This document shows positions 8,801 to 15,782 of a DNA stretch of 42,297 nt, one piece after another. The stretch comes from an uncultured Lachnospiraceae bacterium. Lineage in GTDB: Bacteria > Bacillota > Clostridia > Lachnospirales > Lachnospiraceae. Every line of letters begins with the position of its first letter. Within the stretch, counting starts at the first letter, position 1. A program made the translations under genes and the position numbers. Location: positions 1-42,297 of the forward strand of contig CAJUDX010000025.1 of the NCBI GenBank assembly GCA_910584785.1, written 5' to 3'. Below the pieces are notes generated by a model that was not told the origin of the DNA, did no database searches, and was given only the letters and a program-made list of their open reading frames with translations.

Positions 8801-9170
8801 GCGGGACGAGGATCAGGAAGAGCTGATTCCCATTGCCCGGCGTTTTGCCTCCATGGGCTACCGAATATTTGCCACCAGGGGAACAGCACGGGCCTTAAAT
8901 GAAGCCGGGGTAAAGGCTATCCGTGTCCGCAAGCTTGAACAAGAATCACCCAATATCCTGGATTTGGTTCTTGGACATAAGATAGATTTGATTATTGATA
9001 TTCCTCAACAGGGAACAGAGCGAAGTCATGACGGGTTTATTATCCGCCGGAATGCCATTGAAACAGGCGTACACGTCCTGACTTCGTTAGATACAGCGCA
9101 GGCGCTGATTACCAGTATGGAAAATAAGGCAAAGGAGCTGACGCTGGTGGATATCGCCCAGGTTAATTAA
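5832..9170 (+). CDS. carB: Carbamoyl-phosphate synthase, large (ammonia) subunit with an unusual repeat insertion
   Basis: It makes carbamoyl phosphate from bicarbonate, ammonia and two ATP. Two homologous ATP-grasp halves are visible: 'LMLGSGPIIIGQAAEFDYAG' near residue 12 and 'VLVLGSGPIRIGQGIEFDF' near residue 602, each followed by the ATP-binding 'RPAYTLGGSGGG' and 'RPSYVLGGQGMQ' loops. The C-terminus (~970-1112) is the MGS-like regulatory domain ('MGYRIFATRGTARALNEAGV'). At 1112 residues it is about 40 longer than usual. The excess is a charged stretch at residues ~470-515, in the central oligomerisation region, containing three copies of ELQREKK/R. The start overlaps the carA stop. The end overlaps the converging glycosyltransferase by 8 bases. 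Confidence 0.97.
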   Translation: MPKNPAIKKVLMLGSGPIIIGQAAEFDYAGTQACRSLKEEGIEVVLLNSNPATIMTDKDIADHVYIEPLTAEVVEKLIEKEHPDSILPTLGGQAGLNLAMELEESGFLKKHHVRLIGTTAQTIKKAEDRLEFKETMEKIGEPVAASKVVENIQDGIAFTEEIGYPVVLRPAYTLGGSGGGIAKTQEELIEILGNGLRLSRVGQVLVERCIAGWKEIEYEVMRDSAGNVITVCNMENIDPVGVHTGDSIVVAPSQTLGDKEYQMLRTSALNIITELGITGGCNVQYALHPESFEYCVIEVNPRVSRSSALASKATGYPIAKVAAKIALGYTLDEIKNAVTGKTYASFEPMLDYCVVKMPRLPFDKFISAKRTLGTQMKATGEVMSICTNFEGALMKAIRSLEQHVDSLMSYDFSYLADDALEAMLKKVDDRRIWVIAEALRRGMSYETIHEITQIDCWFIDKLAVLVEMEEKLAKAGELQRERKAVEELQREKKAEEEPDDTEELQREKKDAEEKRALEWAAKVLNEDLLREAKRLEFPDAVIARLTHLPQENIKQLRYHWKIRAAFKMVDTCAAEFAAQTPYYYSIFDGENEVISHRDRKKVLVLGSGPIRIGQGIEFDFCSVHSTWAFAREGYETIIVNNNPETVSTDFDIADKLYFEPLTPEDVENIVDIEKPDGAVVQFGGQTAIKLTKALMKMGVPILGTGAEDVDAAEDRERFDEILEQCQIPRPAGVTVFTAREAKDAAHQLGYPVLVRPSYVLGGQGMQIAIQDKDIDEFIGIINQIAQEHPILVDKYIRGKELEVDAICDGIDILIPGIMEHIERTGVHSGDSISVYPAYNISESNVDTIVDYTKKLAQALHVKGMINIQFIVDGEDVYIIEVNPRSSRTVPYISKVTGIPIVSLATQIICGKTIRELGYTPGLQKKADNIAIKMPVFSFEKIRGADINLGPEMKSTGECLGIAKSFNEALYKAFQGAGIKLPKYKNMIMTVRDEDQEELIPIARRFASMGYRIFATRGTARALNEAGVKAIRVRKLEQESPNILDLVLGHKIDLIIDIPQQGTERSHDGFIIRRNAIETGVHVLTSLDTAQALITSMENKAKELTLVDIAQVN
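7260..7358 (+). repeat. In-frame 21-bp repeats inside carB
   Basis: Three near-identical 21-bp units (7260-7280, 7290-7310, 7338-7358) encode ELQRERK, ELQREKK and ELQREKK, with acidic spacers between. They account for most of the extra length of this CarB. Confidence 0.9.
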
Positions 9171-10188
9171 ATCCATAGAATTTCTGCGTGATTTTATAGC
9201 ATACACTGAAAATTTTCCGCCCGCTTTTTCCGGGAAGGTTGACCCCCTGGCCCAGAAAGCCCCAGCGCAGGCGAAGGTAGAGCGGAAAATTTTGTTTGCG
9301 CAGATACTGCCACAGTTCTTTTTTCTTTTTAAAGTTTTCCGGGTCGTTTGAGCGGATGGCTAACATAGAGGAAACCGTCATCATAATTTCCAGATACAGC
9401 ATCATATAGTGGCGGAGCTTTCGCGGCTGAATTTTTCTAAGTTCGTAATAGCCCAGCATGAGTTTTGTCACTAAAAGCTGCTGGTCAATGCGTCCGATCA
9501 TTACCTGTTCGTTTACCGACTGGTCGTCCCGACCGATAAAGTAGCGGTAAAAATTGACGTCGAGGTAGTACAGCTTATGGACATGGGGCAGCGGCTGATA
9601 GACAAAAATATTATCGACATAAAAGGTGTGTTCGGGCAGGGCAAGTCCGCATTCGCGCAGCATACTGGTGCGGTAAATCACCGAATGCATTAAAATATAC
9701 TGTCCCTTCATAAAAAAGCGGACATCCTCCCAGGTAAACAGCTGGTTTTTGGGGAAGGCGGTGCGGTAATTCATTACTTTTTTCCGCTTTGCCCCCTGCT
9801 TTTCATAGACAAAGTTGCTGACCAGCATATCCAGGGCGTCTTCGCTGGATTCGGGTTCCTGGTATTGGCAAAGGACAGAAAGGATCTGCATGAAAGCTTC
9901 TTCATTGACCCAGTCGTCACTGTCCACTACTTTAAAAAAGGTTCCGGTGGCTTCCCTGAGGCCGGCGTTTACGGCTGCCCCATGTCCGCCGTTTTCCTGA
10001 TGGATGGCGCGGCAGATGGAAGGGTAAAGGCGCTCGTACTCGTCGGCAATATCTGCGGTTCGGTCTTTGGAGCCGTCGTTAACAATCAAAATTTCCACTT
10101 CTTCGCCGCCGGCGAGAAGGGATTTGATGCAATTTTCCATATAAGCTTCGGAGTTATAACAGGGGATAGCAATGGATAATAGTTTCAT
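9163..10188 (-). CDS. GT2 family glycosyltransferase
   Basis: This is a family 2 (GT-A fold) inverting glycosyltransferase that should move a sugar from a nucleotide-sugar to a cell-surface acceptor. The N-terminal domain shows 'IAIPCYNSEAYMENCIKSLL', 'EILIVNDGSKDRTADIAD' and the metal-binding 'FKVVDSDDWV' (DxD-type). The C-terminal ~130 residues are basic and aromatic, with no clear membrane segment. At 341 residues it is typical of single-domain enzymes. A run of about 13 bases between an AAAGGAG site and the ATG suggests modest translation. It converges on carB with an 8-base overlap and no terminator between them. No sugar-pathway genes adjoin it, so the acceptor is unknown. Confidence 0.85.
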   Translation of the reverse strand: MKLLSIAIPCYNSEAYMENCIKSLLAGGEEVEILIVNDGSKDRTADIADEYERLYPSICRAIHQENGGHGAAVNAGLREATGTFFKVVDSDDWVNEEAFMQILSVLCQYQEPESSEDALDMLVSNFVYEKQGAKRKKVMNYRTAFPKNQLFTWEDVRFFMKGQYILMHSVIYRTSMLRECGLALPEHTFYVDNIFVYQPLPHVHKLYYLDVNFYRYFIGRDDQSVNEQVMIGRIDQQLLVTKLMLGYYELRKIQPRKLRHYMMLYLEIMMTVSSMLAIRSNDPENFKKKKELWQYLRKQNFPLYLRLRWGFLGQGVNLPGKSGRKIFSVCYKITQKFYGFN

Positions 10189-10251
10189 GAGAAAAAACAG
10201 GCTCCTTTCTGGGCGTTAGGTCTGAATGTAATTTTGTTCATGCTGACAGTG

Positions 10252-10280
10252 ATTATAGCATGAATCATGGCTTTTTTCCA
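10252..10280 (-). promoter_or_regulatory. Possible promoter of the GT2 gene
   Basis: On the minus strand TGGAAA (10275-10280) and TATAAT (10252-10257) are 17 bases apart. The -10 box is perfect but the -35 box is weak. Confidence 0.45.
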
Positions 10281-10334
10281 GTGGATTTTGTTTACAGGTA
10301 TTGTTTTAAAAAAATAGTAGAATGGAGAGAAAAT

Positions 10335-11267
10335 ATGGCAAAAAAAAGAATTGTTATCGCCCTTGGGCATCATGATTTGGGGACAAATCTCCCTGAGCAG
10401 AAGGCAGCTGTGGCAAAAACGGCAAAGGTGATTGCAGATTTTATCCAGGAAGGCTGGCAGGTAGCCATTGTCCACAGCAACGCTCCGCAGGTGGGGATGA
10501 TTCACACGGCAATGAACGAGTTTGGCCGGCAGCATGACGGCTACAGTAAGGCTCCCATGTCCGTCTGCTCGGCAATGAGCCAGGGCTATATCGGGTATGA
10601 CCTGCAAAATGGCATACGCTCGGAACTGGTTAAGCGCGGGATTTATAAACCTGTGTGTACGGTGCTGACACAGGTGACTGTGGACACATATGATGAAGCA
10701 TTTTATATGCCGGTGAAGAAAATCGGGCGCTATATGACTGTACAGGAAGCAGCCGAAGAGGAGCAGAAGGGAAATTATGTAATTGAGGAGGCCGGGAAGG
10801 GTTTTCAGCGAATTGTGGCCTCGCCTAAGCCGGTGGCGATTGTGGAAATTGATGCAATTAAGGCACTTTTAGATGCCGATCAGATGGTGATTGCCTGCGG
10901 CGGCGGGGGAATCCCGGTGATGGAACAGGGGTATGACTTAAAGGGCGCAAGTGCGATTATTGAAAAAGACTTAGCGAGCGGACTGCTGGCAAAAGAGGTG
11001 GATGCAGATGTGCTGATGATTATTACTAAGGTGGATAATGTGACATTAAACTATGGATCGCCCAATCAGCAGCCAATAGCTAAGATGAGCGTGGAGGAGG
11101 CAAGGGAGTTTGCCGAAAAAGGGCATTTTGCCTTTGCTTCCATGCTGCCCAAGGTAAACGCGTCGATTGATTTCGTGGAAAACGGGAAGGGGAGGAAGGC
11201 AATTATTACCTCGCTGAGAATGGCTAAGGAAAGTATTAAGGGAAAGGGAGGAACGGTTATTGCATAA
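10335..11267 (+). CDS. arcC: Carbamate kinase family protein with altered N-terminal motif
   Basis: Carbamate kinase interconverts carbamoyl phosphate plus ADP and carbamate plus ATP. I start at the ATG at 10335, which follows GGAGAG and gives 310 residues, the family length; an upstream in-frame ATG at 10260 lacks a site. Conserved parts include 'CSAMSQGYIGYDLQN', 'VLTQVTVDTYDEAF', 'ACGGGGIPV', 'ASAIIEKDLAS' and 'SMLPKVNASIDFVE'. The usual GGNAL phosphate-binding loop reads G11-H12-H13-D14-L15, and the usual HGNGPQVG reads HSNAPQVG (47-54). I recall related clostridial carbamate kinases with GHDAL, so this may be a distinct subfamily. No arcA or arcB is next to it. carAB, which makes its substrate, lies 1.2 kb away. 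Confidence 0.88.
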   Translation: MAKKRIVIALGHHDLGTNLPEQKAAVAKTAKVIADFIQEGWQVAIVHSNAPQVGMIHTAMNEFGRQHDGYSKAPMSVCSAMSQGYIGYDLQNGIRSELVKRGIYKPVCTVLTQVTVDTYDEAFYMPVKKIGRYMTVQEAAEEEQKGNYVIEEAGKGFQRIVASPKPVAIVEIDAIKALLDADQMVIACGGGGIPVMEQGYDLKGASAIIEKDLASGLLAKEVDADVLMIITKVDNVTLNYGSPNQQPIAKMSVEEAREFAEKGHFAFASMLPKVNASIDFVENGKGRKAIITSLRMAKESIKGKGGTVIA

Positions 11268-11350
11268 TTGATAAAAAAATCACAAAGCATCCATAAAATT
11301 CCGACAAATTACACAAAGAAAAACTAAGAGTAATTCAAAAAATTTGCTAT

Positions 11351-11379
11351 TTTACTTATTTATCCATTTAAGCTATACT
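11351..11379 (+). promoter_or_regulatory. Possible promoter of the secreted hydrolase
   Basis: TTTACT (11351-11356) and TATACT (11374-11379) are 17 bases apart, giving a leader of about 100 nt. The leader has a small GTTAC/GTAAC hairpin (11398-11417) but no recognisable riboswitch. Confidence 0.45.
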
Positions 11380-11485
11380 AAATAGGGTAAATAACCTGTT
11401 ACAGTTCAGGTAGTAACCAATCCTTGCGCGACGGATAAAAGGTTAAGAAAAACAAATTTTAAAGAGAAAACAGGAGGAATATGGT

Positions 11486-13276
11486 ATGGATAAAAGGATG
11501 CGAAGGGCGTCGAAATGGTGCAAATCCGCAGTATCCGCAGGTCTGGCTGCCGTGATGATGTCATTTTCTGCGTTTGGTGCACCGGTATCTGAAAGTGCTG
11601 TACCGATGGACAGTGCAATAAAGGAAACGGTAAATGTAGATCCGGCAAATCCTTTGGGGACGGAACTTGCGGGGGGATTGTATTCCGTTAATGTACCGCT
11701 TGAGGATGGAAGCCAGAGAGTGTTATATCACTATGTACCGCAGACCGTGGGTTATCGTCAGCCTGTGGTGGCAATCGGTGTTCCAGGCCATATGGCAGCG
11801 GATCAGTTTATGGTATCTTCCGGCTGGCAGACGGTAGCTGAAACAAACGGGTGCAGCCTGGTGTTAATGGAAGCGCCGGAAACGGGCTGGGCGAAGAATG
11901 ACTCCGCCTACACGGAAGCTGTTTTTCGCTATATGGATGACAGGACCTACCTTCAGACACAGGATTCCGCCTTTTATATGGTCGGCTATGAGGATGCCGC
12001 GGACAGTGTCATGGCGGCGGCGCTGAGAAAATCCGAGTGGTTTGCCGGTTTTGCCGCGTTTGGCGTGGACAGTTTTGATACCTCCCTTCTGCAGGTTGCC
12101 AGGCAGGAAGAGAGCCAGGCGGCTGGGGTGATGAAGAGTGAGGTTTCTGTGCCGGTGTGGATTGGTGCAGCTGCGGAAACAGCACAGGTGAGGGAACTGG
12201 TGGATTTCTGGAAGCAGGCGAACAATTGCGGAGATGAGGTTACGGCGAATGCCTTTGCCAATCAGATTTATACACCGGATGCTTACCTGGAAAAGACGAA
12301 TGCGATTACCTATCAGGATTGTTCTAAGGTAATGGTAAGTATTGGCAATGCGATGACAGAGACACCGGGATTTACCCAATATTTATACAATAACTTTTTA
12401 AAGCGCACCAGGCGCCAGGACAGCGGGGATATTAATGCCCTGAGGCCATTTGCGACTAATGAAGAAAAAGGCATGGTTCGCCAGGCAATTGTTTCTGAGG
12501 GCGTTGTCCGAGAATTTTATGTGTATGTGCCAGAAGCAGTAGCCAGCGGGCGTTATCAGAATGTACCCGTAGTTTTTGCCTTCCATGGCGGTGGAGGTTC
12601 AGGAGAAGAGTTTGCCGCACGCTCTGGCTGGGATAAGGTGGCAGAGGAAAGACATTTTATCGTAGTATTCCCGACAGGATCGCGCAGTAATGATAAATTT
12701 AAGGCAAGCACGACCTGGGGCACAGGCGATTTACCTTTCTTTTATGCTATGCGCCAGTTTATGCTGCAGAATTACCCCATTGACCAGAGCCGGATTTATG
12801 TCAGCGGGCAGTCGATGGGCTGTGTGATGAGTAATATTATTGCCCTGACCCATCCGGAATGGATTGCCGCCTGTGCAGCGACCTCAGCGAGAGTGATGCC
12901 AAGTGAGACAGAAAATGTCAATACAAGCCTGCTGATGCCTTATATGTGGTCGGTAGGGGAAAAGGATAAGTACTTTGCTGAAGGCGGCAAGGACTATGGC
13001 ATGGTTCCTGCCTGCATTGGGGAGTGGAGGGCCCGCTATGGTATCTCTGCGGATGAAACCAATACCTACAGCTATCAGAATGGAAACTTCCACGGCTATG
13101 ACTTTAAGAATGTTCAGGGCGTTACCCTGGTTCGTGAGCAGTGGGTGACGGATAAAATTCATGCCATGCTGCCGGATGAAGTGTATACATTATATGACTT
13201 TTTAAGCTGCTATTCGCGTGGAGCGGATGGAAAATCGTATTATATGGGTGTGGAAATCAGCCCCGAAACCAGATAG
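11486..13276 (+). CDS. Secreted tandem alpha/beta-hydrolase (PHB-depolymerase/feruloyl-esterase-like) with a degenerate first domain
   Basis: The N-terminus is a signal peptide (basic MDKRMRRASKWCKS, hydrophobic core, cleavage near 'SAFGAPVS'). Two hydrolase-like halves follow. In residues ~55-260 the first half keeps the fold pattern ('YHYVPQTVGYRQPVVAIGVP'), but the nucleophile elbow reads GYEDA, with E169 where serine is expected. In residues ~340-560 the second half has the LpqC/PHB-depolymerase pattern: 'VVFAFHGGGGSGEEFA' oxyanion loop, S443 in 'SGQSMGC', and a C-terminal His (H536) in 'GNFHGYDF'. It probably cleaves an ester on a polysaccharide or a small carbonyl ester outside the cell. 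The ATG at 11486 lies 8 bases after AGGAGG. It is monocistronic, with a strong terminator after it. The exact substrate is unknown. Confidence 0.8.
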   Translation: MDKRMRRASKWCKSAVSAGLAAVMMSFSAFGAPVSESAVPMDSAIKETVNVDPANPLGTELAGGLYSVNVPLEDGSQRVLYHYVPQTVGYRQPVVAIGVPGHMAADQFMVSSGWQTVAETNGCSLVLMEAPETGWAKNDSAYTEAVFRYMDDRTYLQTQDSAFYMVGYEDAADSVMAAALRKSEWFAGFAAFGVDSFDTSLLQVARQEESQAAGVMKSEVSVPVWIGAAAETAQVRELVDFWKQANNCGDEVTANAFANQIYTPDAYLEKTNAITYQDCSKVMVSIGNAMTETPGFTQYLYNNFLKRTRRQDSGDINALRPFATNEEKGMVRQAIVSEGVVREFYVYVPEAVASGRYQNVPVVFAFHGGGGSGEEFAARSGWDKVAEERHFIVVFPTGSRSNDKFKASTTWGTGDLPFFYAMRQFMLQNYPIDQSRIYVSGQSMGCVMSNIIALTHPEWIAACAATSARVMPSETENVNTSLLMPYMWSVGEKDKYFAEGGKDYGMVPACIGEWRARYGISADETNTYSYQNGNFHGYDFKNVQGVTLVREQWVTDKIHAMLPDEVYTLYDFLSCYSRGADGKSYYMGVEISPETR

Positions 13277-13346
13277 GGAGATAAATCCAGGGCATGGCAG
13301 AAGCTAATGACCAGTCAAAGGAAATTGATGCAACCGCGCTTCAGCG

Positions 13347-13372
13347 AAAGAGTCCGGCAAGCCGGACTCTTT
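13347..13372 (+). terminator. Intrinsic terminator after the hydrolase
   Basis: AAAGAGTCCGG pairs perfectly with CCGGACTCTTT around a CAAG loop. The T-run is short. The symmetric A/T arms would also let it work for the converging PAP2 gene. Confidence 0.7.
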
Positions 13373-13396
13373 GCTTATGAATAAATGAAATAATGA

Positions 13397-13459
13397 TTAA
13401 CCTGCGTAAGTGGTAAATTGACTTGTATAACCGGTAAATTAACCTGCATAAGCGGTAAA
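13397..13459. repeat. Three tandem 21-bp repeats
   Basis: Units at 13397-13417, 13418-13438 and 13439-13459 share the pattern TTRACYTGYRTAAnYGGTAAA. They lie between the hydrolase terminator and the PAP2 stop codon. Because 21 is a multiple of three, they read LPxxQVN in an alternative minus frame; there is no sign that this frame is translated. Confidence 0.8.
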
Positions 13460-13471
13460 TCAGGCAGGTGA

Positions 13472-14128
13472 TTAGCCAAGCATTTTTGGTCGAACTTTCT
13501 TTTGAGCAGCGTGTTCACGTGAGCCGTAAACCGCATAATAAAGGGCATAAGCCATAACGGCAGCGCCAACTCCGTCGATAACCGAGTGTTGCTTTAAAAA
13601 AACCGTCGCCAGACAGATGGAAACCATGAGCAGGAAGGATACCGCCTGAAGTCCATGGTGCTGCTTTAACACAGCATTTTTAGAAATGGCAATGTGGGTG
13701 CAGATGGAATTATACACATGGATACTGGGAAATACATTTGTGCAGGTGTCTGTCTGATAAAGTGCAGATACCATGCGGCAGAAGATATTTTTATCTGGAT
13801 CGATTATGGGGCGGAAATCCGTTCCGTTGCGGAACAAGGTACAGACAATCAGGCTGATGGTCATTCCACCAAACAGATAAAAACACAGCTGATAATATTC
13901 TTCTTTATTAGTAAAAAAGAAATAGGCAATTGTTATTCCCACATAGGCAAACCATAGAAGGTAGGGAATAATAAAGTATTCATTAAAGGGAATATAATCA
14001 TCCAGTGCAACATGCATAACGTGATATTGGGTTTTTACCGTGCGCTCTAAATACATAAACCAGGTGATATAAATCAATCCATAGCTTAATATCCAGGCAT
14101 GCCGGTATTTTTGGATAAATTCTTTCAT
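13472..14128 (-). CDS. PAP2-family membrane phosphatase
   Basis: I choose the ATG at 14128 (MKEF) because GGAAAGGA lies about 8 bases upstream; an ATG at 14167 has no site. The 218-residue protein has about six membrane segments. It shows the PAP2 catalytic signature in part: 'FPSIHVYNS' (PSxH; H137) and 'VFLKQHSVIDG', which supplies the last His and Asp. Members hydrolyse lipid-linked phosphates such as phosphatidic acid, or undecaprenyl pyrophosphate. The first KxxxxxxRP motif is only loosely present near 'FRNGTDFRPIIDP'. The layout resembles inositol-phosphorylceramide-synthase-like PAP2 proteins as well as simple phosphatases. It has its own promoter at 14378-14406 and a leader of about 240 nt carrying tandem repeats. 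Confidence 0.8.
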   Translation of the reverse strand: MKEFIQKYRHAWILSYGLIYITWFMYLERTVKTQYHVMHVALDDYIPFNEYFIIPYLLWFAYVGITIAYFFFTNKEEYYQLCFYLFGGMTISLIVCTLFRNGTDFRPIIDPDKNIFCRMVSALYQTDTCTNVFPSIHVYNSICTHIAISKNAVLKQHHGLQAVSFLLMVSICLATVFLKQHSVIDGVGAAVMAYALYYAVYGSREHAAQKKVRPKMLG

Positions 14129-14200
14129 GAGATACATCCTTTCCAGCAGAGAGCTTTCTGTAAACAATAGTACTTAATTGCTATGTGTTAGTCTGTTTTT

Positions 14201-14278
14201 ATTACTACATCTCAATTTGTTCTTATATTACTGCGCTTCAATTTGTTCTTACATTACTATGCTTTACTCTGTTCTGCT
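14201..14278. repeat. Tandem 26-bp repeats in the PAP2 leader
   Basis: Three units (14201-14226, 14227-14252, 14253-14278) share ATTACTnnnnnTYnAnTYTGTTCTnn. The first two are nearly identical, the third is diverged, and a weaker fourth may follow to about 14304. They are in the region transcribed leftward ahead of PAP2. Confidence 0.7.
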
Positions 14279-14377
14279 TCCTATACTTTAATCCATTCTG
14301 CTATTGATAATAACGATGGACAGGTGAAAATGTCTTCATATAGTTTATGCTTGTTTTTCTGATATTATTAAGGAAAG

Positions 14378-14406
14378 ATTATAGCACTCTCTGAAAGATA
14401 GGACAA
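14378..14406 (-). promoter_or_regulatory. Promoter of the PAP2 gene
   Basis: On the minus strand TTGTCC (14401-14406) and TATAAT (14378-14383) are separated by 17 bases. Confidence 0.65.
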
Positions 14407-14530
14407 GGGTGTTAAGGAAATGTTAAGATTTGGTGTGCAGAGGAGGGAAGAAAAAAGAAGAAAAGGTAAGAAAAATGCGGATTTTGCCGGTTGAAACCTT
14501 ATGGTATCTTACGGGTTGGAATGATTTAAT

Positions 14531-14597
14531 AGAAGCCCCCACCTCTTGCAAAAAATTATCCATTGGATGATTTTTGTTAAGTGGCGGGAGCAGGTCG
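14531..14597. repeat. Long imperfect palindrome, possibly an IS200/IS605-type end remnant
   Basis: The arms AGAAGCCCCCACCTCTTGC and GTTAAGTGGCGGGAGCAGG flank a second inverted repeat, CAAAAAATTATCC / GGATGATTTTTG. The whole can fold into one hairpin of about 30 pairs with mismatches. The outer arms resemble the GAAGCCCCCAC...GTGGGGGAG hairpins I associate with IS200/IS605 ends. No transposase is nearby. It could also end transcription of the ComFB gene. Bases 14407-14627 otherwise hold nothing I can support as a gene. Confidence 0.5.
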
Positions 14598-14627
14598 TAT
14601 ATCCATTTATGGTTTCTGTATGGTCTT

Positions 14628-15596
14628 TTATGGTCTCTGGTGATGGGGATTTTCACGGACCTTGTTGCATGCTTTAATCAGTGCAGTAAGTATGGTAATC
14701 TTATTCCTGTTTTCATAGTAGCTGATTAGCGGGGAAAGAGAATCCTTGCTGGTAACTACGTACTTGGGAGGAAGGCCTGTCAGCGCCAAGGCACACACGT
14801 CAGCCATGCAGCGCGGGCATTTGCACACATTGTACTGATCCATACAGCTGCTGATATCCTGGCGGAGCATCAGGTGTTCCATAACATTGATAAAGCGGAA
14901 CTCACCATTAATCAGGCTTTCATTACCTTTGGAAAGGAAGGCATGGTGTGCTGTTTTTCCTGACATCTGTATGGGCTCTTCCTCCGTTAATGCAGGTTCT
15001 GGATCTGCTTCCTTTGAAGGTGAGGGTTCCGGTGCAGGAGCAGGAACTGGTTCCGGTTCGGGAGTCGGCGCAGATTCTGAAACGGGAGCCGGAGCTGGAT
15101 CAGGTGCAGGCTCTGAAACGGGAGTCGAAGCTGGTTCGGGTTCGCTGGCAGGTGCAGGTTCAGGGAGTTCCGGCTGTACTTGGGGTGTTTTTTCAGACTG
15201 ATTTTCTTCGTTTGTTCTTTCTTCTGGTTCGGCAGGGGGTTCCTGTGCTAAAGCGGCTGGTGTTTCCTGCTCCTGAGTATTATCCAGTTTCTGGTTTTCC
15301 ATTCCTTGCTCCTCCTCAAGCTCTTCCGATAATTTATTTAATATTTCCTGAGACAGGCGGTCGTTTCGGCTGCTCTCATCCACTACAGTTACTTTTTTCG
15401 GGCTTACTGTGTGGGACTGGACATCGCCTTTCTTTTCCTGTGTACCTGCCGCTGAAGCTTCCTGACTGCCTGATGCCTGTGTTTCCGGTGCAGCAGCCGG
15501 AGATGAAGCTTCTTCCTGATGCTCAGCTTCAGGGGGTGCTCCGTTGGTCAAAAGATTCATAACATGGGAAGTTTTGTTTGTTTTTTTTGTAGCCAT
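14628..15596 (-). CDS. ComFB-domain protein with long Pro/Glu-rich region
   Basis: The last ~110 residues are a ComFB domain: 'FRFINVMEHLMLRQDIS', then the Cys cluster 'YNVCKCPRCMADVCALAL', then 'TGLPPKYVVTS'. ComFB was named in the Bacillus late-competence operon. I recall recent reports of this family as a cyclic-dinucleotide receptor; that should be checked. The CxCxxC cysteines probably hold a metal. Residues ~1-215 are low-complexity, rich in Ala, Glu, Pro and Ser, with a run of PEP/PAP repeats, and start with the basic MATKKTNKTSHVMNLL. No signal peptide or membrane segment is seen. AGGAGG lies 9 bases before the ATG. It follows the ParA gene on the same strand by 186 bases, and the pair flanks the flagellar block, so a role in motility or polar placement is an inference. 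Confidence 0.8.
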   Translation of the reverse strand: MATKKTNKTSHVMNLLTNGAPPEAEHQEEASSPAAAPETQASGSQEASAAGTQEKKGDVQSHTVSPKKVTVVDESSRNDRLSQEILNKLSEELEEEQGMENQKLDNTQEQETPAALAQEPPAEPEERTNEENQSEKTPQVQPELPEPAPASEPEPASTPVSEPAPDPAPAPVSESAPTPEPEPVPAPAPEPSPSKEADPEPALTEEEPIQMSGKTAHHAFLSKGNESLINGEFRFINVMEHLMLRQDISSCMDQYNVCKCPRCMADVCALALTGLPPKYVVTSKDSLSPLISYYENRNKITILTALIKACNKVRENPHHQRP

Positions 15597-15632
15597 TTTA
15601 TGGTTCCTCCTTTATTTCCGCGAGCAATGAGC

Positions 15633-15734
15633 CAAATGCCGTACTCACACGAGCATTTGACTCTTCTGTGTATACATTGGATTTACTGATTTTATTTCCA
15701 TCCATTTTCTGATGTGCTGGCAGATGTGCCAGCA
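15633..15734 (-). other. Two hairpins between ParA and ComFB genes
   Basis: CAAATGC/GCATTTG (15633-15639 with 15653-15659) and a perfect TGCTGGCA-GATG-TGCCAGCA stem (15715-15734). Neither has a T-run on the transcribed strand, so they look like mRNA-stability or processing elements rather than terminators. Confidence 0.5.
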
Positions 15735-15782
15735 TGGTCAGCCGTATTTTGGCAGCTGTGTTAAAACAATGAGTAATAAGGG

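Noticed and set aside
10335..11267. Arginine deiminase operon
   Set aside because: Only the carbamate kinase is present; its neighbours are a glycosyltransferase and a secreted hydrolase.
14423..14656. 77-residue minus-strand open frame downstream of the ComFB gene
   Set aside because: It runs through the long palindrome, lacks a start site, and reads as low-quality protein.
14948..15562. Long plus-strand open frame opposite the ComFB gene
   Set aside because: It is the shadow of the Pro/Glu-rich GC-biased coding region and has no ribosome binding site or family.
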